This document shows, piece by piece, positions 8,961 through 17,437 of a stretch of DNA of 64,000 nt. The first letter of the stretch is position 1; the number at the start of each line of letters is the position of its first letter. The notes under the pieces were generated by a model. It was not told where the DNA came from. It ran no database searches and saw only the letters and a list, made by a program, of their open reading frames with translations. The DNA is from Neiella litorisoli (lineage in GTDB: Bacteria; Pseudomonadota; Gammaproteobacteria; Enterobacterales; Neiellaceae). The DNA is taken from assembly GCF_014773395.1 (NCBI RefSeq), contig NZ_JACXAF010000012.1, forward strand, positions 62,001-126,000, read 5' to 3'. The position numbers were made by a program, and so were the translations under genes.

Positions 8961-9404
8961 TCAGAATTTGTTGAACATTTCCATTGGGTCGAAAAAGTTC
9001 GGGTCTTCCCAATAGCGAACTATTTGAGTGTCAAAGCGCGCTACCACTCGATCGGCTTGGCTAACTTCAACGTTTACGTCAAACAAAACAACCAACCAAA
9101 ATGGTTGCCGACGATAATATTCCTGATCCGAGCGCCTTGCTTCAGTTGCCTGCCACACAAGCCGGTAATCGCCAATGTCGAATTCCCCTTCTCTAGTAGT
9201 TTGCAGATTTTCTAATTCCATGTGGGCAATGAATTGCTCAAATAGTTCCGGCATTGCGAGAGTTTGTTCGATGCGCTGAGTACTATTGGCAGCAACGCCC
9301 ATCCAGTTCCAGATGGCGGTGAATACAAGTGACAATACGACCAACGCAACCATCGCTTCTATCAGCGAAAAGCCACGGCTCACAAAGGCGTTATGGTTGC
9401 GCAT
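8961..9404 (-). CDS. gspI: T2SS minor pseudopilin GspI-like
   Basis: Start chosen at the ATG at 9404, which overlaps the end of gspH by 14 bases; this gives 147 residues. The leader MRNHNAFVSRG-FSLIEAMVALVVLSL is a prepilin signal with Glu at +5. EAMVALVVL is characteristic of GspI/PilV-type minor pilins. It is expected to nucleate the pseudopilus tip with GspJ and GspK. Upstream in-frame codons to 9494 only extend into gspH and are not credible. Confidence 0.82.
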   Translation of the reverse strand: MRNHNAFVSRGFSLIEAMVALVVLSLVFTAIWNWMGVAANSTQRIEQTLAMPELFEQFIAHMELENLQTTREGEFDIGDYRLVWQATEARRSDQEYYRRQPFWLVVLFDVNVEVSQADRVVARFDTQIVRYWEDPNFFDPMEMFNKF

Positions 9405-9771
9405 ACTGTACTTCACAGAAAGGCTCAGTAACGTCAAAGGGGTAACGACGGTCATCGAATTGCAACTCTGCTTTACCGCCGAGACAATAACCATTGGCCA
9501 ACACCACGACCGGCTGATGAAAAACTAAATTGACATTATCCAGCGATAACTGCGCAACCGACTCAATGACAATCGGCTGGGAAAACTGACTCGCTTTGAC
9601 CGGAAGCATGGCTAATTCACTTGCCAACCCAGAGCGAACAGCTGCGGCCTCTCGTGCTTTTAACCATGATTCAAGTCCTGGCGCAACAACAGCGGCAATC
9701 AGACCGAGCAACACCAATGTGACGAGCAACTCGATCATGGTAAAACCACAGTCTTTAGCTCGCTGGCACAT
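9391..9771 (-). CDS. gspH: T2SS minor pseudopilin GspH-like
   Basis: This 126-residue protein begins MCQRAKDCG-FTMIELLVTLVLLGLIAAVVAP, a prepilin leader with Glu at +5 and the usual Pro at the end of the hydrophobic helix. The position between gspG and gspI, and overlaps with both (17 and 14 bases), make GspH the natural call. The globular domain is short for the family and weakly conserved. Confidence 0.78.
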   Translation of the reverse strand: MCQRAKDCGFTMIELLVTLVLLGLIAAVVAPGLESWLKAREAAAVRSGLASELAMLPVKASQFSQPIVIESVAQLSLDNVNLVFHQPVVVLANGYCLGGKAELQFDDRRYPFDVTEPFCEVQYAQP

Positions 9772-10174
9772 AACCCACGTCAGCGTTTAAACCTTCACCA
9801 CCTTCGAGGCCATCTGCGCCAAAACTGTATAAATAGAAACCCTGATCAGCCTTACCGTCGCGACGATACTGATATTCATTATTCCATGGGTCTAGCGGCA
9901 ACTTTTCATCCAAATAAGGGCCATCCCAAAAGTCTCCAGCTTCTTCAGGCGCTTTGCGCAATGCATCAAGCGATTTCGGATAGCTACCAACATCGAGCCG
10001 GTAGGTTTGTAATGCCATTTTTAGCATTTTGACTTGGGTTTCCGCTGTTCTCACTTTAGAGCTATCTACCTTGCCAAAAAACTGAGGCCCCACTAATCCG
10101 GCGAGCAAGCCTAAGATGACCAGCACGACCAATAATTCGATCATGGTAAAACCATGCTGTTTACGTTTATTCAT
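9755..10174 (-). CDS. gspG: T2SS major pseudopilin GspG
   Basis: This 139-residue protein starts MNKRKQHG-FTMIELLVVLVILGLLAGLVGP. The mature domain has the GspG hallmarks: YRLDVGSYP, then LRKAP, DPWNNEYQYR, and a C-terminal calcium-binding loop region near GADGLEGGEGLNAD. It polymerises in the periplasm into the pseudopilus that pushes substrates through the secretin. An 80-base gap with a strong RNA hairpin separates it from gspF, the only sizeable gap in this arm, which could raise its yield relative to neighbours. This pilin signature separates the locus from MSHA and type IV pilus operons. Confidence 0.93.
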   Translation of the reverse strand: MNKRKQHGFTMIELLVVLVILGLLAGLVGPQFFGKVDSSKVRTAETQVKMLKMALQTYRLDVGSYPKSLDALRKAPEEAGDFWDGPYLDEKLPLDPWNNEYQYRRDGKADQGFYLYSFGADGLEGGEGLNADVGYVPAS

Positions 10175-10194
10175 TGTTTCTTTTACCTTGTTCC

Positions 10195-10235
10195 TGCTAT
10201 TGATCGCAGAGACGTAACATGCTCTGCCAATAGCA
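10195..10235 (-). other. Stable stem-loop in the gspF-gspG gap
   Basis: On the transcribed minus strand TGCTATTG and GCAGAG pair with CTCTGC and CAATAGCA around a 10-base loop, leaving a 3-base bulge. No T run follows, so it is not an intrinsic terminator. It ends about 20 bases before the gspG ATG. A processing or stabilising element that sets the level of the major pseudopilin is the most likely role, by analogy with other pilin operons. Confidence 0.6.
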
Positions 10236-10255
10236 TTGATTACAAATATTCTGGA

Positions 10256-11446
10256 TTAAATGGCGATATCGGTAGATGCCGTAATCGCCAGGACAATACC
10301 TAAAATCATCACGCCGATCATGATCCCCACAATCAGAATGGCAATCGGCTCCATCAGGGTGAGAACTTGCTTCATTCTGCGCTTACAAGCGGTATCGTGA
10401 AGTTTGGCTACAGCGTTTAACATATCCGCTAATTGGCCCGTTTTATCGCCAACGGCGACTAAATTCAACGACGTTTCTGGAACGAGTTGCGAGCGGGTTA
10501 ATGCCTCTGTGAAGCTAACTCCCGATTCAACATCCAGCACCATAGTGTCGGCACGTTTGCGGCGCTTGGAAAATTCGCAGCTTTGCGCCGCCAGTCTCAA
10601 TGCACTGACCAAATTAACTCTAGCCAACAACATCGCTGCACATAAAGATGCCCAGCGCGCCGCATCTTGTTCTGCCAGCCAAGGTCCAATTACCGGCATT
10701 TCGATTGCGGTATCCATTAACTTTCGTTGAACGGATTGATTCAAAAAAATGGCGATAATGGTAAGCAGAGCCGCGGCGATAACAGTCGCCACCAACAACG
10801 GCGATTGATTGACTGTTTTGCCAGCAGATAACACCGCCCATGCTAAGGCAGGCAATTCCTTGCCATCATCAAGCATGTGGCTGAATTTCGGCACAACGGC
10901 AAAAAAGATAATGAGCATTGCCGCAATTCCCGAGCCAATAAGGACCAACGGATAGGTCAAGGCACTCCGCATATCGCCTTTTACACTTTGCTCATATTCC
11001 AGCTGTTGTGCCGCTTTTTGTAATGCCTGAGCAAGCTCCCCTCCTAGCTCTCCGGCACTCACCAAGTGGCCAACATAAACCGGAAAAGGCAGTCCTGATT
11101 CGACAATAGCAGCAGAAAAAGATTCCCCACTTTCGATATGGCTTGCTATGACTGCGAAACCCTTTGCCATTTGTGGGTGTTCATCATTGTTGCTCAGTGC
11201 TTTAATAGCATCAATTAAAGTCACCCCAGAGCTAGTAAGGGTTGCCAATTCTTGCAGTGGCAACACTAAATCTGCGGTTTTTACTTTACGCCCCTTTTGG
11301 GCGTACTGTTGCGCTTGCTGCAACTGAAAAACTTCAATTCGTCTCTCTGCAAGCACACGCATCGCTTCTTGTTGACTAACTGCGTCAAGTTCACCCTCAA
11401 CCACTTGGTTTGACGCTTCTTCAACACCTTTGTAAGAGAATTTCAT
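10256..11446 (-). CDS. gspF: T2SS inner membrane platform protein GspF
   Basis: This 396-residue protein has the normal GspF/PilC length. It contains two cytoplasmic helical repeats, each with the TSSGVTLIDA or LLARVNLVSA type of motif, and three membrane segments, at about 167-190, 215-235 and near the C-terminus (IAILIVGIMIGVMILGIVLA). The N-terminus MKFSYKGVEEASNQVVEGEL is typical. GspF couples the ATPase GspE to pseudopilus growth. The ATG shares one base with the gspE stop, indicating tight coupling. Confidence 0.93.
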   Translation of the reverse strand: MKFSYKGVEEASNQVVEGELDAVSQQEAMRVLAERRIEVFQLQQAQQYAQKGRKVKTADLVLPLQELATLTSSGVTLIDAIKALSNNDEHPQMAKGFAVIASHIESGESFSAAIVESGLPFPVYVGHLVSAGELGGELAQALQKAAQQLEYEQSVKGDMRSALTYPLVLIGSGIAAMLIIFFAVVPKFSHMLDDGKELPALAWAVLSAGKTVNQSPLLVATVIAAALLTIIAIFLNQSVQRKLMDTAIEMPVIGPWLAEQDAARWASLCAAMLLARVNLVSALRLAAQSCEFSKRRKRADTMVLDVESGVSFTEALTRSQLVPETSLNLVAVGDKTGQLADMLNAVAKLHDTACKRRMKQVLTLMEPIAILIVGIMIGVMILGIVLAITASTDIAI

Positions 11447-13197
11447 CAGTTACTGTCTTCGTCGACACATACACGCAATACTTCTTCGACCGTTGTAATG
11501 CCACGGGATGCTTTCACAATGCCATCATCCAGTAAAGCTCGATAGCCTTGTTGGCGCGCTTTTTGCCGAATTTCAGACAATGTCGCGCCACTGGTAATAC
11601 ATTGGCGAAGTTCTGAGTCAACCGGCACCAGTTCGTATATTCCCATTCGGCCTCGATACCCGCGACCATGGCAATGATGACATCCAACGGGCTTGCGCCA
11701 ATCACTGTGTTGCAACTGCACATTCAATTCCGGCAGCTCCGGTTGCTCTGTTGGCTCGCTGCAATGAGGACATAATTTTCTCACGAGACGCTGAGCCTGT
11801 ACCCCTTGAATCGTTGCGGCAACCATAAAAGGCTCCACACCAATATCTGTCAGGCGAGGAAAAACCGAACAAGCATCATTGGTGTGCAAGGTGGACAAAA
11901 CTAGGTGACCGGTAAGCGAAGATTGAACCGCAATGTCTGCCGTTTCTTTGTCACGGATCTCACCGACCATAATAATGTCTGGATCTTGACGCAAAAAAGT
12001 ACGCAACGCCTTGGCAAAGGTGTACCCAATATCAGGCCGAGCTTGCACTTGAGTAATGCCATCAAGTTGAAATTCGACAGGATCTTCCACCGTAACAATT
12101 TTTTCTTCACCGGAATTAACATCGGCCAGCAAGCCATACAAGGTAGTTGATTTACCTGACCCCGTCGGACCAGTCACCAACACAATGCCGTTACTCAGCT
12201 GGCCCCACTCTCGCATCAGCGCAAGATGATCAGGTTCAAACCCGAGCGAATCGATCGACAACTCATCGCGTTGTTTCGGCAACAAACGCAAAACAATGGA
12301 CTCGCCGTGAACGCTTGGAGCAGTAGAAACTCGAACATCATAAGCTTTCCCAGCGACTCGAGTTGTAAAACGGCCATCTTGAGGTAACCGCCGCTCTGCA
12401 ATATCTAACTGCGATAACAATTTGATCCGAGAAGCTACTGCAGCAAACCTCGCTGATGGTTGCTGCATAAACTCGCGCATACGGCCATCCACGCGAAACC
12501 GAACAACCATGTTGTGCTCGTTACTTTCAATGTGAATATCGGAAGAATCAGCCTGTACCGCACGCTCAACAATACTATTAACCAAATTGATCACAGGTGC
12601 TTCTTCTGCGAGCGCCGCAAGATCTTTGCTGCCTTGGCCGAACAGTTCGCTAACCGCCCGTTCTCGGCTGATGTCGTCGGCAACCATGGCCGCCATCGCT
12701 GGCGTCAACAAAAAGTGCACCGTCGCATCAAAGGGTACCAGTGCGTAAACTGCCTCGAGCGCAAACGAGGCAAGCGGTTCGTTAAGGTACAGTTCAAATT
12801 GTTCATCGACTAAAGCGGGGAAAACATTATGATCAATACACCAGTCAACGCTCAACCCTAAACAATTGCAGGCAGCTAGGATCTGATGAGCTTGAGGGCA
12901 TTTGTTTGCTTGATTAATGAGATGCCAGCCGGTGACATTTGCAATCAGCTCGAATAAACGATCTTCACCACAAAGACCTAGTCGTAGCAAAGCCGCGGCT
13001 AGAGTGATGTCCAAATCCTCGGCAGAGGAACGTGCACTCGCCACTGCAGCAGAATCCAATCCTTCAGCTGCTACCAATAACTCGGCCAATTCTTGTTCGA
13101 ATCGTTTGCTCTCTAGGTAAAATTTTGTCGTCAATCGAATCTCTATAGCCCCATCTGTAAAGCTGCGGCCCAAGATTACCAGACCCCAAAAAACCAT
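11446..13197 (-). CDS. gspE: T2SS assembly ATPase GspE
   Basis: This 583-residue secretion ATPase powers pseudopilus assembly at the inner face of the membrane. Motifs are complete: Walker A GPTGSGKST (343-351), Asp box VEDPVEF (370-375), Walker B around DPDIIMVGEIRD (405-416), His box HLVLSTLHTND, and the zinc-binding tetracysteine pair CPHC...CHHC near 475-505. The N-terminal domain of about 180 residues resembles the MshEN type. The ATG at 13197 gives an odd hydrophobic start (MVFWGLVILG), so the TTG at 13134 (residue 22) could be the true start. It heads the minus arm and faces the gspL-like gene across about 85 bases. Confidence 0.93.
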   Translation of the reverse strand: MVFWGLVILGRSFTDGAIEIRLTTKFYLESKRFEQELAELLVAAEGLDSAAVASARSSAEDLDITLAAALLRLGLCGEDRLFELIANVTGWHLINQANKCPQAHQILAACNCLGLSVDWCIDHNVFPALVDEQFELYLNEPLASFALEAVYALVPFDATVHFLLTPAMAAMVADDISRERAVSELFGQGSKDLAALAEEAPVINLVNSIVERAVQADSSDIHIESNEHNMVVRFRVDGRMREFMQQPSARFAAVASRIKLLSQLDIAERRLPQDGRFTTRVAGKAYDVRVSTAPSVHGESIVLRLLPKQRDELSIDSLGFEPDHLALMREWGQLSNGIVLVTGPTGSGKSTTLYGLLADVNSGEEKIVTVEDPVEFQLDGITQVQARPDIGYTFAKALRTFLRQDPDIIMVGEIRDKETADIAVQSSLTGHLVLSTLHTNDACSVFPRLTDIGVEPFMVAATIQGVQAQRLVRKLCPHCSEPTEQPELPELNVQLQHSDWRKPVGCHHCHGRGYRGRMGIYELVPVDSELRQCITSGATLSEIRQKARQQGYRALLDDGIVKASRGITTVEEVLRVCVDEDSN

Positions 13198-13221
13198 GCC
13201 ACGGCAAAGTTCTATGGGGCA

Positions 13222-13250
13222 TTAAATTTGTGTGGGACTTGGGGTATAGT
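13222..13250 (+). promoter_or_regulatory. Candidate sigma-70 promoter of the gspL-M-C-D arm
   Basis: TTAAAT at 13222-13227 and TATAGT at 13245-13250 are 17 bases apart, with the predicted start of transcription about 25 bases before the ATG at 13282. The -10 box is good and the -35 weak. It lies in the divergent gap between the two T2SS arms. Confidence 0.4.
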
Positions 13251-13281
13251 ACGCCATTGGTTAATTTGTTTGATTGTTATT

Positions 13282-14214
13282 ATGTCGTTCGCAGCGAAGG
13301 AAAACTTGGCGGGCATCTGGCAGCGATTGAGTCAACGTGTAAGTCTATGGTTATGGCCAGAGCAACAAGAAGCAGACTGTTCGAGCCGTTGCTATTACTG
13401 TTACAAACCTTACCCAATTGGGCTCAAAGGCGATGCATTACAACAGTGGGCTGCTTTGCAGGCTCAACGACTTAACCCCTATCATAATGGACACAGTTAT
13501 AGCTATTTAGCTAAATCTGGCGTTGCCATTTGGGTATCGCCTTCGCCATTTCAAGGAATTCCAGAAACGGCGTGCCAGCAAGCTATGCCCGACGGAACAC
13601 ACGTCCTTCACGGAAATGAACAACTCTATAAGCAGCGATGGCTCAACGGCTCAATGGTTGAATGCCTATCTATTGCTAGCCAACAGGAATTGGGCGCATC
13701 ACCTACCGCGATCAATACGCAAGCGCCTTGGGCAATTAACCATCCATTTGAGCAACTTATTGCCAAACCAGTTTTCTGGGCTCTCACTTGTTCTGTTGTT
13801 GCTTTTATCTGCCTACTTTGGTTAGCAGTTGGCTATACGGCCCTTAGTTTTCAATCGATATTGGCTAACGAGCGCTCCGCCCAAATCGAACTCGAATTGG
13901 GCGACAAGCTTACCCAGCAAATGGAGTTACAAAGTCAGCAAAGCGCAATTGCCGGACTAAGTCGCTGGCGTATGGAATATGGTGTATTTCCTGAAGCATT
14001 TGCCGTTGTGGCATCAATCATCAATCAACAAGGCGACTGGGTAGTTGATGTTGTGCAATGGCAAAACAAGCGACTGAGTATTGAATTTAAAGCAAATAGT
14101 TTAGACATTACACAAGTGGTTTCTAACTTAGAAAACAGCTCTGTCATCGCCAATGCATCAATTCGACCGGGCAGCACAAGTGGCGTTTGGATAGTGGAGG
14201 TCGGAGTAAAATAA
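13282..14214 (+). CDS. GspL/MshI-like T2SS assembly protein
   Basis: With the ATG at 13282 the protein has 310 residues: a cytoplasmic part of about 165, one membrane segment (VFWALTCSVVAFICLLWLAV) and a periplasmic part with a coiled linker. It ends in a small alpha/beta domain (WVVDVVQWQNKRLSIEFKA), as in GspL, PilN and MshI. GspL recruits GspE to the membrane. The cytoplasmic domain is shorter than in classical GspL and carries an unusual C-x3-C-x2-C cluster (C33, C37, C40). The stop and the next ATG overlap (TAATG). Sequence identity to named families is low; order and topology drive the call. The frame extends up to 13228, but that would place the predicted promoter inside the gene. Confidence 0.65.
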   Translation: MSFAAKENLAGIWQRLSQRVSLWLWPEQQEADCSSRCYYCYKPYPIGLKGDALQQWAALQAQRLNPYHNGHSYSYLAKSGVAIWVSPSPFQGIPETACQQAMPDGTHVLHGNEQLYKQRWLNGSMVECLSIASQQELGASPTAINTQAPWAINHPFEQLIAKPVFWALTCSVVAFICLLWLAVGYTALSFQSILANERSAQIELELGDKLTQQMELQSQQSAIAGLSRWRMEYGVFPEAFAVVASIINQQGDWVVDVVQWQNKRLSIEFKANSLDITQVVSNLENSSVIANASIRPGSTSGVWIVEVGVK

Positions 14215-14810
14215 TGCTAGTTGACCGAATTAAACAATCCAATGCGTATATCGAGTTTGCTGCGAATATTCGACTTCAATGGTTGTCGCTTGCCGTGCTA
14301 GCAATTTTACTCATATCGGCAATCAAAGCTGCTGGCGATGCGACAGCTGCACAATCGGCAGAAGTCGCAACTCAACTCAAATTGGTCTCAAGACTTGAAG
14401 CGACTAGTCAAAATGAAATTGATGAAGAGACAATCAGTGCACTGCAAAGCCATCATGAAGATTGGCTAAAAGTACTTCCCTCTGCATCGTCATCGAGCAC
14501 AGCAGAAGCTCAGGCTTTGACCAGAGCGGATGCCAATATTAAGCCATTTTTAGCTCGGGCTAGACTAAACCTGATCGGCTCTGAACCTTTGACTTTCGGA
14601 GCCGTTAGCCTGTGGCAAGTGCGAATCAACGTCACAGGGCAACTCCCCAATGAACGCGTCATCGATTTTATGAAGTTTATTGATCGCACGCACAAAGATG
14701 CTCGGTTGGTATCATTGCAGTACAGTCCCAAAGCTTCTAATTCGATCAATCTGGTCGTCGACATTATATACCGCAAAGAAACCAGCACCGGAGGAGCGCC
14801 CGATGAATAA
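14214..14810 (+). CDS. GspM/MshJ-like T2SS assembly protein
   Basis: The ATG at 14214 overlaps the preceding stop and gives 198 residues. There is one N-terminal membrane segment (LQWLSLAVLAILLISAI), a helical stretch of about 80 residues, and a C-terminal ferredoxin-like domain (LTFGAVSLWQVRINVTGQL...). This is the layout of GspM, PilO and MshJ, which pair with the upstream protein in the periplasm. The end overlaps the next gene by 8 bases. Confidence 0.65.
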   Translation: MLVDRIKQSNAYIEFAANIRLQWLSLAVLAILLISAIKAAGDATAAQSAEVATQLKLVSRLEATSQNEIDEETISALQSHHEDWLKVLPSASSSSTAEAQALTRADANIKPFLARARLNLIGSEPLTFGAVSLWQVRINVTGQLPNERVIDFMKFIDRTHKDARLVSLQYSPKASNSINLVVDIIYRKETSTGGAPDE

Positions 14811-15276
14811 GAAATTGGCGCTTACGCTGGCATTGTTATTACTCTTAACAGTCGCTCTTAGCATTCCTGCTCATCTTCACTGGAGTAATGAGACTGCGGA
14901 CGCTAAAGACTATGATTTGACCATTGGCACCTCTTCAGAGCCTATAGACTGGCAAGATTTATTGGCTTCGGTAGCTCAGTTTCAACCTCCAGTTAGCGAA
15001 ACTGCCATACCAACGACCAGTGTGACAGTAGCGGACAAATCGGTGAGTATCTTAGACGGTAAACTAGTAGGAATCGTCGTAGACTCGCCTGCATCCATAC
15101 TCATTTTTCCGGCTAATAGCGATACCATTGCTCCGATTCAACTTGGCCTTGGAGAAGGATGGCTAGACGGCTGGAGCATACAACATATTGAGACCGATAG
15201 AGTTGTTTGGCATAACTCTACGGAGCAACGATCAATCACTCAAACATTATTTCAATCATCCCGGACCGACGGGTAA
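14803..15276 (+). CDS. GspC/PilP-like T2SS protein with HR domain
   Basis: The ATG at 14803 has GGAGGAG upstream and gives 157 residues. A signal anchor (LALTLALLLLLTVALSIPAH) precedes a short linker and a C-terminal domain that reads as a GspC homology region: LDGKLVGIVVDSPASILIF, then GWSIQHIETDRVVWHNS. GspC HR domains bind the first periplasmic domain of the secretin and line it up with the inner membrane platform. No PDZ or coiled-coil domain follows, so it is short for GspC and closer in size to PilP or MshK. The secretin gene follows after 23 bases. Confidence 0.7.
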   Translation: MNKKLALTLALLLLLTVALSIPAHLHWSNETADAKDYDLTIGTSSEPIDWQDLLASVAQFQPPVSETAIPTTSVTVADKSVSILDGKLVGIVVDSPASILIFPANSDTIAPIQLGLGEGWLDGWSIQHIETDRVVWHNSTEQRSITQTLFQSSRTDG

Positions 15277-15299
15277 TTAGATTTAGGGCATATAGTTTC

Positions 15300-17420
15300 A
15301 TGTTAATGAACTCTGCAGCAAAAGGTAATTCGCTCGTTCGTACCGCAATAATTATCGCGACTACAGCCTCACTTTTGTCTGGTTGTGAGTCAACTCGGGG
15401 GCCGGCTTTTCAGGCGGCCAAAAGTGATGAAAAAGTCTTCAGCCAAAAGCTGCGTGAACCAAAGTATGAAGCCGGAGGGGAAGGCACCATTATCCAAGGT
15501 ACGGAGGCGGAAGAGCAAAGCACTATTCAGGTATTTAATACCCCAACGTTATCCGTTGAAGAAGCTGCAGAGCAGGCGAAGGAAGCGATTGTTCCAACGC
15601 TTGGAGAAAAATCAGTCAGTCGCCTAACTTTCAACAACATGCCCATCGGCACATTTATTAACGAAGTTTATGGTAATCAGCTCGGGCTTAATTTTATTGT
15701 TGAGCCCAATATCAAAAATGCCTCTGATTTTGTAACCCTCCGAATCTCAACTCAAATTGATCAGCTTTCGTTATTCGAACTCGCGACAGAAACGCTCAGG
15801 ACATATGGCGTAACGACCTCTCTGCGAGGTGAAGTGCTGACATTCAGCTACTCCGAAGATGCCGCTGATGGCCGCATTCCTCTGTTGGCAAGCGGCAGCA
15901 CTCTGCCCGAAATTCCATCAGGGAACCGACCGGTTTTTCATTTTTATCCGTTAAAGTCGGTATCTACGCCCCAGGTCAGAGGATGGTTAAATCAACTATT
16001 CCCGAAGCGAGAGCTAGAGATCAAGGAAGACGTCAACCGAAACGCTCTCATATTCTCAGGTTTACCACGAATAGTTCGACAAGCGCTTGCGGCAACACGG
16101 CTACTCGATCAACCGAGCATGCAAGGCATGTATAGCCGTATTATCAGACCGAATTTGAGTTCTGTTGACGACTTGGCGAATAACTTAGAGAAAGTGCTGA
16201 AGGCCGAAGGTTATTCTGTGCGACAGCGCGACGGCGCCACAGCGATACGTTTATTGCCTCTGGAATCTGTCGATCAATTAGTTATTTTCGCTCGCTCTCC
16301 AGATGTACTAGACCATATCGTCGAATGGGCTTCTACTCTAGAGACTGAACACCAAAACCGAGTCGAGTCAGGTATTTTCAGTTATAAAGTTCAGAATACT
16401 CAAGCGACCCATATCGTTGAAATATTAAACAACTTAGGCGTGGCGCAGTATTCCGGCTCGTCAAAAGACGGTAAAAATTCAGACAGTGAATCACAAAATA
16501 AATCAAGACAAGTGCAAGTGGAAAGCAGTGCTGGTCGTTATGCAGTAAACGAACAACTCAATACCATCCTTTATAGCGGCAGTGGCAAATCATGGATGCA
16601 AGCGCTGCCTGTCATCAAAAGCATGGACAAACCCTCTCCCTCGGTGTTAGTTGAGGTGATTCTTGTTGAGTTACTCCTTAAAGATACAGAGCAAAGCGGC
16701 ATCGACTGGTTGGCCTCGGCGAGCCTTGGTAAATATGGTCTCGACTTTGGTTTTGGCTCGCCCGCTAACGCAGGAGGCTCCGGTCTGAACTTTTCACTAC
16801 TGAGTGGCACGGATGTCAAGGCAGCAATTAACTTATTCTACAACAGTACACGCTCAAGCATCCGTTCTCGCCCGCGATTGATGGTCAAAAGTGGCGGTGA
16901 AGCATCTATTGACGTTGGTGACGAGGTGCCAATTATTACCACCAGCAGTCAAAGCACAACAAGTCCAGACGCACCAATTGTTCAGAACGTGAGCTACCGG
17001 AATACAGGTGTTCTGCTAAACGTTAAACCGACAGTACACGCCTCCGGTTTTATTGACATTGAAGTCCGACAAGAACTGAGCGAGGCCGTTGGCACGACCT
17101 CTAGTGAAATTGATTCACCAACCATTACTAATCGTAAGATGGAAACGACAGTGACTCTTAGGGACGGTGGAGCGGTCCTGTTGGGCGGCTTGATCTCGTC
17201 AACAAACAGTGATGGCGAAGACGGAGTGCCTGGGCTTGGGACATTACCAGCTATCGGTAAACTATTCCGAAATGACACATTAGAATCGCGACGCACAGAA
17301 TTAATGATCATGATCATTCCATACGTGCTCAACTCACCTGAAGAAGCAGAAAATCTAACAGATGAATTGCAATGGGAGCGAATTAACCAATACGGCAGTT
17401 CCGACGGTGCCGATTGGTGA
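15300..17420 (+). CDS. gspD: Outer membrane lipoprotein secretin GspD-like
   Basis: This 706-residue secretin should form the outer membrane pore of the secretion system. The signal peptide ends in the lipobox LLSGC, with Cys29 as the lipidated residue. N-domains follow: FNNMPIGTFINEVYGNQLGLN is an N0-type repeat, and VFHFYPLKSVSTPQVRGWL and NRNALIFSGLPRIVRQAL belong to N1-type domains. The conserved core begins near SPSVLVEVILVELLL, and the secretin signature is VTLRDGGAVLLGGLI with VPGLGTLPAIGKLFR. Being lipidated, it may reach the outer membrane without a pilotin, as HxcQ of Pseudomonas aeruginosa does, and no pilotin gene is seen nearby. It ends 17 bases from the convergent GT2 gene. Confidence 0.9.
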   Translation: MLMNSAAKGNSLVRTAIIIATTASLLSGCESTRGPAFQAAKSDEKVFSQKLREPKYEAGGEGTIIQGTEAEEQSTIQVFNTPTLSVEEAAEQAKEAIVPTLGEKSVSRLTFNNMPIGTFINEVYGNQLGLNFIVEPNIKNASDFVTLRISTQIDQLSLFELATETLRTYGVTTSLRGEVLTFSYSEDAADGRIPLLASGSTLPEIPSGNRPVFHFYPLKSVSTPQVRGWLNQLFPKRELEIKEDVNRNALIFSGLPRIVRQALAATRLLDQPSMQGMYSRIIRPNLSSVDDLANNLEKVLKAEGYSVRQRDGATAIRLLPLESVDQLVIFARSPDVLDHIVEWASTLETEHQNRVESGIFSYKVQNTQATHIVEILNNLGVAQYSGSSKDGKNSDSESQNKSRQVQVESSAGRYAVNEQLNTILYSGSGKSWMQALPVIKSMDKPSPSVLVEVILVELLLKDTEQSGIDWLASASLGKYGLDFGFGSPANAGGSGLNFSLLSGTDVKAAINLFYNSTRSSIRSRPRLMVKSGGEASIDVGDEVPIITTSSQSTTSPDAPIVQNVSYRNTGVLLNVKPTVHASGFIDIEVRQELSEAVGTTSSEIDSPTITNRKMETTVTLRDGGAVLLGGLISSTNSDGEDGVPGLGTLPAIGKLFRNDTLESRRTELMIMIIPYVLNSPEEAENLTDELQWERINQYGSSDGADW

Positions 17421-17437
17421 TCATGGTCGATGTAGAA

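Noticed and set aside
12460-12813. Plus-strand open frame of 117 codons opposite gspE
   Set aside because: Overlaps the conserved N-terminal and core region of gspE and has no family features.
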